A stretch of 64,000 nt of DNA from Streptomyces sp. AP-93 (GTDB lineage Bacteria > Actinomycetota > Actinomycetes > Streptomycetales > Streptomycetaceae). The notes beneath the pieces are model-generated. The model did no database searches. It was not told the origin of the DNA and saw only the letters and a program-made list of their open reading frames with translations. Positions 33,985 through 42,031 of this stretch are shown in pieces; positions within the stretch are counted from its first letter, which is position 1; the number at the start of each line of letters is the position of its first letter. The DNA lies in contig NZ_JALGBX010000019.1 of NCBI RefSeq assembly GCF_022808175.1, positions 1 to 64,000 of the forward strand, given 5' to 3'. A program made the position numbers and the translations under genes.

Positions 33985-34124
33985 CTAGTTGCCCACCTGA
34001 CCGTCCCGCGCTGAGTTACCGGCGTCAAGAGCGCCGATCGCGGCCGCGATGGAGCCTGGTCCGTCCGGGTGACTAGAGGCCGCAACTCCGGTGCCGGCAC
34101 GCACATTCCCCCTACCGTGCGGCC

Positions 34125-34565
34125 ATGGACTCCACCCCGATGCCCGAGCCGCTGCGCCGGGCGATCCACCAGCTGGTTTCCGAGGGCGTGCAGAACTGCC
34201 AGGAGGTGCTGCGGTACACCGAGCCCGACCAGGCACACACCTGGAAGCGGATGACGCTGTGCCGGGCCACGGACGCGGCCGACACCATGAACATGGTGGC
34301 CCTGCTGATCGCCGCGTACTGCGAGCGCACCGGCATGGCCGCCGACACGCTGCAGAGCTACCTCCAGGTTGGGCAGCAGGAGCTCCGGTCCGCAGGCCCG
34401 CAGGAGGACCCGCAGAAGCTGTTCACCGAGGCGTGCCTGCACGGGCTGAGGGCGCGGCTGTGCGAGGACGTCGACTCGCTGGACAGCTATCTGCCGCCGC
34501 AGGTGGCCGCGATGGCCCGCAGGGTGGCCGAAGCTCTCGAAGTGCCGGAGCCGGCCGCAACGTAA
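34125..34565 (+). CDS. Hypothetical protein, mostly helical
   Basis: A 146-residue soluble protein without signal peptide. It is rich in helix-forming segments (LRRAIHQLVSEGVQNCQEVLRY, ATDAADTMNMVALLIAAYCERTGM, PPQVAAMARRVAEALEVPEP). The ATG at 34125 starts the protein; no strong ribosome binding site is seen. It lies just outside the truncated IS end. I do not recognise a characterised family. Confidence 0.6.
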   Translation: MDSTPMPEPLRRAIHQLVSEGVQNCQEVLRYTEPDQAHTWKRMTLCRATDAADTMNMVALLIAAYCERTGMAADTLQSYLQVGQQELRSAGPQEDPQKLFTEACLHGLRARLCEDVDSLDSYLPPQVAAMARRVAEALEVPEPAAT

Positions 34566-34618
34566 CGCCGGGGCCGCACGGTCGTTGGACAGCGCCAACC
34601 TGTACCGGGCCCCGGGGA

Positions 34619-35263
34619 TCAGGACCGCCTGCGTCTCGTGGGTGCTGTCCTGTCGGACGATGTGGAAGCGGCCCCGGTGTGGGCTCGGCTTCGGGGCGGG
34701 GCGCCGCCAGGTGTCGGCCGTGAACCGTACGTGGGCGGCCGGGTCGGTGGGGGCATGGACACCGAGAATCTGATGGACAGACCCGCTCCAGGTCGGTGGA
34801 ACACCGAGTGCGGGGTGCCGGCCGCGGCCCACACCACCGGGTGGGCGAGCAGCGCGTGGTCGGCCAGCACCCGGGTGCGCGTGCGGTGCCCGAAGGGCGA
34901 GACGCCGCCGATGGCGTACCCGGTGGCCTCCCGTACCAGCGCCGCGTCAGCTCTGGTCACGGCGGTGGCGCCGAGCTCTTGGCGCACCCGCTCGGTGTCC
35001 ACCCGCGAGGAGCCGTCCATGAGGACCAGCACCGGCTCGCCGTCCACCGCGAACACCAGGGACTTGACGATCTCGGAGACGTCGCAGCCCACCGCCGCGG
35101 CCGCCTCCGCGGCGGTACGCGTGGAGTCCGGGAACCGGACCACCCCCACGTCCGCCAGCCCCAGCGCCCCCAGTGCCTCCGCGAACCGCGGATGCGCGGC
35201 GCCTGCGTCGTCGTCGGTTCGAGTCCGGGTTCCGTTTCCGTTCACGGGGTCGATGTCGCTCAT
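34619..35263 (-). CDS. ybaK: YbaK/EbsC-type aminoacyl-tRNA deacylase, C-terminus aberrant
   Basis: The first ~155 residues match the YbaK/ProX editing fold: AAEAAAAVGCDVSEIVKSLVFAVDGEPVLVLMDGSSRVD, EATGYAIGGVSPFGH and HPVVWAAAGTPHSVF. These proteins hydrolyse mischarged aminoacyl-tRNAs. Normal members end about 15-20 residues later with a short strand and helix; here the frame instead continues with ~60 Arg/Pro/Ser-rich residues. The next frame reads TDLERV straight after HSVF, as the family would, so a frameshift near 34800 is likely. Start ATG 35263. It may be a damaged gene. Confidence 0.7.
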   Translation of the reverse strand: MSDIDPVNGNGTRTRTDDDAGAAHPRFAEALGALGLADVGVVRFPDSTRTAAEAAAAVGCDVSEIVKSLVFAVDGEPVLVLMDGSSRVDTERVRQELGATAVTRADAALVREATGYAIGGVSPFGHRTRTRVLADHALLAHPVVWAAAGTPHSVFHRPGAGLSIRFSVSMPPPTRPPTYGSRPTPGGAPPRSRAHTGAASTSSDRTAPTRRRRS

Positions 35264-35330
35264 ATCCCGCACGCTGACGTCAGCCCTCCCGGCCACGCGA
35301 ACCACGTCCCCACGGGCCGCCCGCCGGCGC

Positions 35331-35531
35331 TCAGCCCTGCGGCTCCGGCGGGGGCGCGTCCGCCGCGTGCGGGCTGCGCGCGGCCGAGTCGGCCCGCGCC
35401 TCGGTGCGATGGCCGCGGGCGATGTAGTCGCGGACGACCGCCTCGACAGCGTCCTGAGGAGACCCGATGCCGGCGAGCACCATCACCTCCACCACCAGCT
35501 CCGCGTCCAGGTTGACACTGACCTTGGTTAT
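35331..35531 (-). CDS. Small VapB/ribbon-helix-helix-like protein with ATA start
   Basis: A 66-residue frame reading ITKVSVNLDAELVVEVMVL then AGIGSPQDAVEAVVRDYIARG matches the type II antitoxin VapB family (strand, then two helices). No ATG, GTG, TTG or CTG lies in frame near the N-terminus or upstream before non-coding sequence. GAGGGGG stands six bases before an ATA at 35531-35529, exactly where a start is expected. Either ATA is used or an ATG was mutated. No toxin gene is adjacent, so a toxin-antitoxin role is unproven. The C-terminal 25 residues are Ala/Pro rich. Confidence 0.65.
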   Translation of the reverse strand: MTKVSVNLDAELVVEVMVLAGIGSPQDAVEAVVRDYIARGHRTEARADSAARSPHAADAPPPEPQG

Positions 35532-35665
35532 GGCTGTCCCCCTCGGTCGGCCCCGTGTGGACGTACTGGTACGAGACTGGCCACGGCGTCGACAGCCTCC
35601 GCCGCCGTATCGTGCGCCTCGGCCCGTCCGGCCGTCTCCGCGCTGCCGACCGGACCGTCTCCGCC

Positions 35666-37312
35666 CTACCGTGCGTTCAGCACGGACGCGACGACGTCGC
35701 CCGCCGGCCCGCTGCCGTAGCCGCCGGACTGGACGACCGAGCCGGCGGCCAGGTCGTCCGCGTAGCCGGTGAACCAGCTGTTGGAGTCGCTCTGCCCATC
35801 GACCTCGGCCGACCCGGTCTTGGCTCCCTTGTCGCCGCTGACCGCGGACATCGCCTTGGCGGCGGTGCCGTCGGTCGCGGCGGCGCCCATCACGCTGCGC
35901 AGGGTGGCGGCCATGTTCCCGGGCAGCGGCTGGGCGGTGGTCAGCTCGCCCTTGATCATCGCCCTGGGCACGATCACCGGCTGGCGGAACGCGCCGTTTT
36001 TCACGGTCGCCGAGAGGGAGGCGACGCTGAGGGCGTTCATGGTGACCTTGCCCTGGCCGATGTAGGAGGCGGCCGTCTCGGGGCCCTTCGAGACCGGGAT
36101 GCCGGCGTCGGTGGAGACGATCCCGATGGACCACACCCCGCCCAGGCCGAAGTACTTGCGGGCCGTCTGGCTCAGGGCGGTGTCCTCCACGCCCTTGGCG
36201 TTCAGCGGGCCCAGCGCCTTCATGAAGAAGGTGTTGCAGGAGCGGCGGAAGCTGTCCCGGAAGGTGCCGTTCGCGATGGAGAAGTTCTTGTTGTTGTGGA
36301 AGGTCGTGCCCGACCAGGTCACCTCCTTCGGACACTCGACCGGGGAGGTCGGTCCGCCGACCAGGCCGTGCTCCAGCATCATCGCCGCGGTCACGACCTT
36401 CATCGTGGAGCCGGGGGCCTGCGCCCCCTCCATCGCCACGTTGAACCCGCCGGCCGGGCTGTTGGCGACCGCGCTGATCTCGCCGGTGCTGGGCCGGACG
36501 GCGACCACCGAGGCCCGGTCGTACTTCTTCACCGCCCGCTCGGCGGCGGCCTGTACGTCGGCGTCCAGCGTCGTCTGGACCTTCTTCGTCTTTCCCTTGG
36601 CGAGGGTGAGCAGCGTCCGGTTCGGCGCGTCGGCGTCGGCCGGCTCGATCCAGGTCTCGACGCCGGGCTCGCCTGCGGCCCCGTCCGCGTACCGGGTACG
36701 CAGGGTGTCCAGCACGGGGGCCAGCGACGGGTACTTCTCGGCGGTCAGCTCCCGGCCCTCGCGGTCCAGCGCCTGGATCGAGCCCCTCTTCGCCTCACCG
36801 GTCCGCAGGGTCGCGCCCTCGATCAGCTTCGGGTGCAGCACCGCCGGCCGCCAGTCCACCAGCGCCCGCCCACTGCTCTTGCCCCGCACCACGGTCAGCT
36901 CCGAGGCGTACGCCAGCTCCTTCTCGTGCCCCTCAAAACTGATGGTCGCCTTCACCGTGTACGGCACCGTGGCGCCGCTCGCCGCGCCCGGCGTGACCAC
37001 GGCGTTCTCCACATGCCCGGTCTCCCGGAAGCCGCGCAGCGCCTCCGCGGCCGCCGCCGGGTCGTCGGTCAGCGTCCCCGCCGCGTCCGCGTCCCCGCGG
37101 GCCCACGCCGCCAGGAAGTCCCGCGATGTCCGCTCGACCTCCTCGGCCGTAACCTCCCCGGACCCGGACGCGTTCAGCGGCGCGGCGTCCGCGCCACCGA
37201 GGCCCGCACCGTCCGAGTCCCCGCCCAGCATCTCGTAGCCCGCGAACCCCACCCCGCCCGCCACCAGGACGAACACGCCGCCGACGAAGGCGGTCTTCAC
37301 TCCCCTGCGCAT
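35666..37312 (-). CDS. Penicillin-binding transpeptidase with MecA-type N-terminal domain
   Basis: A 548-residue class B-like PBP. Residues 10-30 form a membrane anchor, 50-165 an NTF2-like MecA_N domain (EEVERTSRDFLAAWARGDAD), followed by a short dimerisation domain and the transpeptidase: S302-T-M-K305 nucleophile motif in APGSTMKVVTA, S358-C-N360 and K498-T-G500. It cross-links peptidoglycan outside the membrane; related proteins have low beta-lactam affinity. GAGGGG precedes the ATG at 37312. It lies between two IS5-family copies and behind a palindromic operator-like site. Confidence 0.9.
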   Translation of the reverse strand: MRRGVKTAFVGGVFVLVAGGVGFAGYEMLGGDSDGAGLGGADAAPLNASGSGEVTAEEVERTSRDFLAAWARGDADAAGTLTDDPAAAAEALRGFRETGHVENAVVTPGAASGATVPYTVKATISFEGHEKELAYASELTVVRGKSSGRALVDWRPAVLHPKLIEGATLRTGEAKRGSIQALDREGRELTAEKYPSLAPVLDTLRTRYADGAAGEPGVETWIEPADADAPNRTLLTLAKGKTKKVQTTLDADVQAAAERAVKKYDRASVVAVRPSTGEISAVANSPAGGFNVAMEGAQAPGSTMKVVTAAMMLEHGLVGGPTSPVECPKEVTWSGTTFHNNKNFSIANGTFRDSFRRSCNTFFMKALGPLNAKGVEDTALSQTARKYFGLGGVWSIGIVSTDAGIPVSKGPETAASYIGQGKVTMNALSVASLSATVKNGAFRQPVIVPRAMIKGELTTAQPLPGNMAATLRSVMGAAATDGTAAKAMSAVSGDKGAKTGSAEVDGQSDSNSWFTGYADDLAAGSVVQSGGYGSGPAGDVVASVLNAR

Positions 37313-37354
37313 GGTGCAGCCCCTCCCCAAGAGCCCCGTACGGACGACCCGGCG

Positions 37355-37410
37355 TACGAACGATGTTCGCTTGAACATGTTCAAGACATAGATACGTATG
37401 CACTCTACGG
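37355..37410 (-). promoter_or_regulatory. Operator-like palindromes upstream of the PBP gene
   Basis: A 16-bp perfect palindrome CTTGAACATGTTCAAG (37370-37385) and next to it GAACGATGTTC. Both resemble regulator half-sites (GAAC/GTTC) but have 2- or 3-base spacers, not the 4 of the actinobacterial LexA box. A plausible -35/-10 pair, GTGACA and CATACG, lies upstream at about 37400-37430. Confidence 0.5.
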
Positions 37411-37478
37411 GGCCGTATGTCACCCCTGAACCGCCAGAACCGATCGTTACCCGACCGGAACGCACACCGATTCGTGCC

Positions 37479-37700
37479 TTACGCGGACTCAAGCTGCGAA
37501 GCGACCGTCCGCGCCCGCCCGTACAGCTCCCGGGCGGCGGCGTTCTTCCGGTGCGGACGCAGCAGACCGAACACGGCCCGGACCCGCTCGTCCGCACGCC
37601 CCGACTGCACCATGGGGAAGTCGTCCAGCGCCTGGTGCCAGGTGGCGCAGGCGGTCTCCAGATGGCAGATCTCCAACTGCCGCTCAGCCAGGGTGGCCCG
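37479..37700 (-). pseudogene. C-terminal fragment of a TPR-containing HTH regulator
   Basis: The minus-strand frame reads ATLAERQLEICHLETACATW, HQALDDFPMVQSGRADERVR and FGLLRPHRKNAAARELYGRAR, the typical last tetratricopeptide segment of Streptomyces XRE/TPR regulatory proteins. The DNA-binding and earlier TPR parts are absent; upstream sequence is Pro/Arg/Gly-rich without homology. It is a truncated remnant. Confidence 0.6.
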
Positions 37701-38071
37701 GTGTCGTACTCGGGCCCGGTAGGACACACGCACCCCGAACACCGGCCCGGCAGGCCCCGAACCGGCCGCGGACAGCAGACGGGGCAACGAAACCGGGCGC
37801 CAGGGCGCACTACCCCGCGGCCCGGCTCCCACAACCAGCCCGGCCCTTCCTCAGGGACCGAAGGGACCGGCCGGGCCAACCACCGGTTCCATACCGACAA
37901 TCACCCGAGCCGGGGTCCGCCTCCCACCAGAGAGGACCCAGCCGGACACCGACCACCCCACCCTCTGCGGCTGGCCACGTCGGGCCGGACACCGGTCCCG
38001 GAGGCCGGGCCGCGAGGCCGCTGAGCGGACGGGCCGGACTGGAGCTGCGGGGCCTGGCGGACGCGAGGGTG
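37701..38071. other. Intergenic, no supported gene
   Basis: About 370 bases with frames on both strands, none with protein-like composition or a ribosome binding site. It separates a regulator remnant from a small hypothetical gene. Confidence 0.4.
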
Positions 38072-38320
38072 CTACCTGCTGGTCAAGGTCACCAAGACCG
38101 CGGGCCCGAAGGGGCCTTCGGGGGTGTAGACCTGGTGGCCGGTGAGGGTGCCCGCCCGGGTGCGGGCGAGGTCGATGCCGAGGTAGTCGGCCCAGGCCTG
38201 CGCGTCCTCCTCGCCGGCGACGACTCCGTACAGCTGTGCCTCTTCGTCCACAGTCCATTCGGCCCCGGGGAACTCCCGGGCGGTCGCGTTGTCCTCAGCC
38301 CAGAAGCGGACGAGGCCCAC
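38072..38320 (-). CDS. Small hypothetical protein
   Basis: An 82-residue acidic protein: GLVRFWAEDNATAREFPGAEW, EEAQLYGVVAGEEDAQAWADYLGIDL and VYTPEGPFGPAVLVTLT. GTG start at 38320. Soluble, with no signal peptide and no family I recognise. Balanced composition supports it as coding. Confidence 0.55.
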   Translation of the reverse strand: MGLVRFWAEDNATAREFPGAEWTVDEEAQLYGVVAGEEDAQAWADYLGIDLARTRAGTLTGHQVYTPEGPFGPAVLVTLTSR

Positions 38321-38402
38321 GGCGGCCTCCGCCCGCCTCTCGGCTGCTCTGTAACGGGCGCTCCGGCCGGGGCCGGGATTCAGTTCGGCCGGGGCCGGGG
38401 GT

Positions 38403-38551
38403 TCAGCTGTAGGGGGTGAGGCGGCCGAAGCGCTCCAGCAGGGTACGGGCCGCGCGCGGGCTCAGGCCGAGGCCTGCGGCGGCCTGTTCGTCGGTGGTGT
38501 CCTGGTCGGCGTCCCGGGCCGCCCAGTAGCCGACCTGGGCGGCGGTGACCT
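38403..38551 (-). pseudogene. Gene fragment interrupted by the IS5-family insertion
   Basis: The minus-strand frame EVTAAQVGYWAARDADQDTT, then EQAAAGLGLSPRAARTLLERFG and a stop, looks coding and HTH-like. It is cut by the IS at 38552. Joining it across the element through one CTAG copy gives MPLEVTAAQV with an ATG near 39459, so the insertion seems to have separated the start from the rest. Confidence 0.55.
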
Positions 38552-38555
38552 CTAG

Positions 38556-39452
38556 GCCGTTTCTTTCGGATCACCTCGCTGACCAGATGAAGATGGCGGC
38601 GAGGTGGAGGCCGGCGGGGTAGATGGTGGCGGTCTTGTCGTAGCGGGTGGCCGGGCCGCGCCACTGCTTGAGCTTGTTGATGCGGCGTTCGACGGTGTTG
38701 CGCTGCTTGTAGGCCTCGCGGTCGAAGGCCGGCGGACGTCCGCCGCGGCTTCCGAGCCGTTTGCGGTTGGCGGCCTGGTCGGCGGGCTGCGGGATCACCG
38801 CCCGGATCCCACGCCGCCGCAGATGACGGCGGATCGCCCGGGACGAATACGCCCTGTCCGCCAGGACCACGTCCGGTGTGACCCTGGGTCGGCCAGTCCG
38901 TCGGGGCACCCGTAACCGGGCCATGACCTGCTCGAATGCGGGCGCGTCACCGGCCTGTCCCGGCGTGAGAACGAAGGCGAGGGGCCGGCAGCGGCCGTCA
39001 GTCGCGAGGTGGATCTTCGTGGTCAGCCCGCCGCGGGAGCGCCCGAGGGCATGGTCGGCCGGCTCGCCGGCCGGGGCCCCTTTTCACGGGCCCCGGCGGC
39101 GTGCTGGTGGGCACGGACGATCGTGGAGTCGACCGCGACGACCCAGTCGAGGTCGCCCTCGGCGTCGGCCCGGGCGAGCAGGGCGGTGAACACCTTCTCC
39201 CACGTCCCGTCCGCGGCCCACATTCGCAGCCGGTTGTGGGCGCCCTTCCACGACCCGAAGTGCTCGGGCAGGTCCATCCACGGCGTCCCGGTGCGGTACT
39301 TGAACGCGATCGCGTCGATCACCTGCCGGTGGTCCCTCCACTGCCCGCCCCGCTTCGGCGTGCGGTCCGGCAGCAACGGCTCTATGCGCGCCGACTGGGC
39401 ATCAGTCAACGACATACATCAACCAACGATCCGATGATCTGAAGGAAACGGC
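38556..39452 (-). mobile_element. Complete IS5-family insertion sequence (IS427-group style)
   Basis: An 897-bp element bounded by imperfect inverted repeats, GCCGTTTCTTTCGGATCA on the left and GCCGTTTCCTTCAGATCA (reverse strand) on the right, and flanked on both sides by CTAG (38552-38555, 39453-39456), a likely target duplication. It encodes a two-frame transposase on the minus strand. A truncated second copy lies at 33661-33984. Confidence 0.9.
38571..39415 (-). CDS. IS5-family transposase, two frames joined by -1 slippage
   Basis: Frame A (from 39415) carries MSLTDAQSARIEPLLPDRT, the DUF4096-type N-terminal domain, and the first catalytic Asp in WVVAVDSTIVRAHQHAAGA. Frame B carries PDVVLADRAYSSRAIRRHL (second Asp) and NTVERRINKLKQWRGPATRYDK (catalytic Glu), ending HLAAIFIWSAR. 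On the minus strand GAAAAGGGG near 39085 lets a -1 shift join the frames, giving KGAPAGEPADHALGRSRGG as in related transposases. The predicted fusion is about 280 residues. Catalytic residues look intact, so the element may be active. Confidence 0.85.
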
Positions 39453-39617
39453 CTAGGGGCATGCCCGCCGGCCAACATCGGCCAGACGGGGATGTTGGAC
39501 CTTTGAAGCCTCCGCACGATTCTCCCCGCAAGGCGCAGCCTGGGGAGGCGAGACCATTGTGGGCAGTGGTGAACGCGGGTCGGAGTCACCGATTCGAGGG
39601 ACTGTGCAGCCGCTACC

Positions 39618-40157
39618 TTGGATGACCTGACTGATGGCGCCAGCGTCGGGCGCGTTGCGAGTTCAGATCAAGGACCGACCTCACCTCTTCTAGCCGACCT
39701 CGGATCTATGAAGGCGCAGTGGAGCCGTCGGCGTGACCGGGCCACTGCCACGGCACTTCGCTACGACACCCTCCTCGAAGCTGCTCGCGAGATTGAGCAG
39801 ATCGCAGAGCTGTGGCAAGAGCTAGCGGCCGAGCCTTTCGGACACCCTGCCATCCGAGAGTCCCGGCAGGAGACCCTGTCGGACCCCGCGCCCAACGAAT
39901 CCGCCGAGGAGCTGGACGCTGGGAACGTCCTGCTCCTGATGGCCCAGGAGCCGCACCGGCTCTGGCGCGCCAAGGAGGTCCAGGAGGCGTTTGCACTCCC
40001 GTCCCTGACCGGGGTGCGACGTTCCCTCAAGGCGATGGTTGCAGCAGGTCAGTTCGAGGCCGTTCGCCGCAAGGCACGGCATCTGCCTTTTCGCATGCCA
40101 TCCGCCCCAGGCCCGGTATGGCGAGGCCCTGAGCAGCAGAGTGGGAAGCGATCTTGA
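39618..40157 (+). CDS. Hypothetical protein with winged-helix-like C-terminus
   Basis: A 179-residue frame. Residues 30-75 are a charged helix (MKAQWSRRRDRATATALRY, EAAREIEQIAELWQELAAE), and residues ~105-160 (LLLMAQEPHRLWRAKEVQEAF, TGVRRSLKAMVAAGQFEAVRRK) look like a winged HTH. The start is uncertain: TTG at 39618 or ATG at 39708. Base composition is a little lower in GC than its neighbours, and it sits next to the IS, so it may be accessory DNA. No family recognised. Confidence 0.5.
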   Translation: MDDLTDGASVGRVASSDQGPTSPLLADLGSMKAQWSRRRDRATATALRYDTLLEAAREIEQIAELWQELAAEPFGHPAIRESRQETLSDPAPNESAEELDAGNVLLLMAQEPHRLWRAKEVQEAFALPSLTGVRRSLKAMVAAGQFEAVRRKARHLPFRMPSAPGPVWRGPEQQSGKRS

Positions 40158-40374
40158 ACCATCTGGGAACTGGCGCCTCAGCTGAGCTGTGAGTCCGCTG
40201 GTCAGCGCATTCTGTGTCCGCGCCTGCCAGTAGGACGCGCCCTCGCGCCCGGGATCCGACCGCCACGCGGTCGGGGGAGCGGCGCCGGCCCGTGGTGCGA
40301 CCGCCCGGGCCATTGCCCTGGTGCCGGGGGTAAGCGAAGATCGGCCGGGAATCTTCGCCCTCGGGAGGGTACGC

Positions 40375-40785
40375 GTGTCCGAAGTCAAGGCCGAGCTGGA
40401 CCGGTTGATGAGCATCTTCCTCGGGGCGTTCACCAATGCCGGAGGCGGGCGGCCGGATCTGGGCGCCGTCCGCGAGGTGTTCATCCCCCAGGGGATGATC
40501 ATCAAGAACGTCGGGGCCGAGCCCGTGATCTACGACCTCGACGGCTTCATCGAGCCCCGGGAGAAGATCCTCACCGACGGGACGCTCACGGAGTTCCGCG
40601 AATGGGAGGTCGCCGAGCGGACCGAGGTCTTCGGTTCGGTCGCGCACCGGTTCAGCGAGTACCGCAAGTCCGGATACCTCGACGGAGTGTGGTTCGAGGG
40701 CACCGGCCACAAGACCACCCAGTACGTCCGGACGCCCGGCGGCTGGCGGATGAGCGCGATGGCCTGGGACGACGTCGCCCCGTAG
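40375..40785 (+). CDS. NTF2-like (SnoaL/DUF4440-type) protein
   Basis: A 136-residue soluble protein: EVKAELDRLMSIFLGAFTNAGG, then LDGFIEPREKILTDGTLTEFREWEV and FSEYRKSGYLDGVWFEGTGH with TPGGWRMSAMAWDD, the usual cone-shaped NTF2-like fold pattern. The GTG at 40375 has GGGAGGG six bases upstream. Function is unknown; members include small isomerases and binding proteins. Confidence 0.75.
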   Translation: MSEVKAELDRLMSIFLGAFTNAGGGRPDLGAVREVFIPQGMIIKNVGAEPVIYDLDGFIEPREKILTDGTLTEFREWEVAERTEVFGSVAHRFSEYRKSGYLDGVWFEGTGHKTTQYVRTPGGWRMSAMAWDDVAP

Positions 40786-40812
40786 GACGATCCGGCCCCC
40801 CCGTCGACAGTG

Positions 40813-41955
40813 TTACGCGACCGGCTGCTGCTGGGTGACGCAGTGGATGCCGCCGCCCGCGCCGAGGCTGTCGGTGTTGAGCTGCTCGACGACCCGGCCC
40901 GGGAAGGCCCGCTGGAGGGTGAGCTTGGCCGCGGCGTCCGCGGTGGAGTGGCCGAACTGCGAGGAGATGACGGCGCCGTTGCACACGTAGTAGTTGACGT
41001 AGGAGGCGACGAAGTCGGGGCTGGTGGAGCGGATCCTGTTGTAGTCGGGGCCCTGGAGCTTGGTGACCGCGATCGGGCGGCCCAGGGCGTTCGTGCTGGT
41101 GGACAGGATCTGGTACTGCCGGCGCGCGTCGTTCGACCAGGCGTCGGTGTCGCTCGCGAGCGGCATCTGCACCATCCCCACCCCCTCCGCGAGGAACCGG
41201 GACGTGGCGTCGACGTGGTCGTCGGTGATGTCCCGGCCGAGGACACCCTTGAACCAGATGACCTTCGAGGCGCCGAAGGCGGCGCACATCGCGGCCTCCA
41301 GCTGGGCCTGGGTCCTGTTGGGATTGCGGTCCGGGTTGATGAGGGAGCTGCGGGTGGCCATGAGCGTGCCGGCGCCGTCCGCCTCCACCGCGCCGCCCTC
41401 GCCGGTGAACCCCGCGGTGCTGAACGGCACTCCGGCGTAGGCGGCGACACGGCCGGCGACCAGGGAGTCCCTGGCGTGCGTCTGCTGGTTGCCCCAGCCG
41501 TTGAAGTTCAGGCCGACCGCGTCCAGACCGCCCGCCCCGTTGGTACGGAACACCGGGCCGCTGTCGCGCATCCAGCAGTCGTCCACCGGGATCGAGCCGA
41601 TCACCGTGACCGCCGTACCGCAGGCGCTCTTCGCCTTCGACACGCTCGCGGAGTTGGCGCACATGACCACCGGCTCGTACTTCGCGATGGTCTTCGCGAT
41701 GAGCGCGATGTTCGCCTGCACACCCGCGAGCCCGCGGCCCCAGATGGCGGAGCTGTCGGGCCACGCCATCCACGTCCGGGTGTGGCGGACGGTGTCGATC
41801 GGAACGGCGAAGCCCGCGGCGGCGTTCGCCGCCGAGGGACGGACGGCCGCGGAGGCCTGCCCGCCGACGGCCGCCAGCGCGGCGCCGGCCGCGGTGGCGC
41901 CCGCTGCCGTCAGGAACCCTCGTCTGTCGAGTCTCCGTGCGACGTGCTCGTTCAT
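40813..41955 (-). CDS. Tat-exported agmatine deiminase / peptidyl-arginine deiminase family protein
   Basis: A 380-residue member of the guanidino-group-modifying superfamily. The N-terminus is a Tat signal (RRLDRRGFLTAAGATAAGAA). Catalytic motifs: CWMRDSGPVF (substrate Asp), GEGGAVEADG (Glu), DITDDHVDATSRF (His and Asp) and AGGGIHCVTQQ with nucleophile Cys372. The reaction would be hydrolysis of a guanidino group to a ureido group plus ammonia, outside the membrane. It is the last gene of the operon starting with the cytosolic deiminase (48585), 76 bases after the ATPase gene. The exact substrate (agmatine or peptidyl arginine) is unresolved. Confidence 0.88.
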   Translation of the reverse strand: MNEHVARRLDRRGFLTAAGATAAGAALAAVGGQASAAVRPSAANAAAGFAVPIDTVRHTRTWMAWPDSSAIWGRGLAGVQANIALIAKTIAKYEPVVMCANSASVSKAKSACGTAVTVIGSIPVDDCWMRDSGPVFRTNGAGGLDAVGLNFNGWGNQQTHARDSLVAGRVAAYAGVPFSTAGFTGEGGAVEADGAGTLMATRSSLINPDRNPNRTQAQLEAAMCAAFGASKVIWFKGVLGRDITDDHVDATSRFLAEGVGMVQMPLASDTDAWSNDARRQYQILSTSTNALGRPIAVTKLQGPDYNRIRSTSPDFVASYVNYYVCNGAVISSQFGHSTADAAAKLTLQRAFPGRVVEQLNTDSLGAGGGIHCVTQQQPVA

Positions 41956-42031
41956 CTCGGATCTCCGTTTCGTCGTACGCGGATGTGTGACGAACCGCCG
42001 GGCCGTGGGAGCCGCCGCTCCCACGGCCCCC

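Noticed and set aside
37370..37385. LexA (SOS) box upstream of the PBP
   Set aside because: GAAC/GTTC halves are separated by 2 or 3 bases; the actinobacterial box needs 4.
37398..38024. 208-codon plus-strand frame
   Set aside because: Pro/Arg-rich and antisense to the TPR regulator remnant, which has recognisable sequence; no ribosome binding site.
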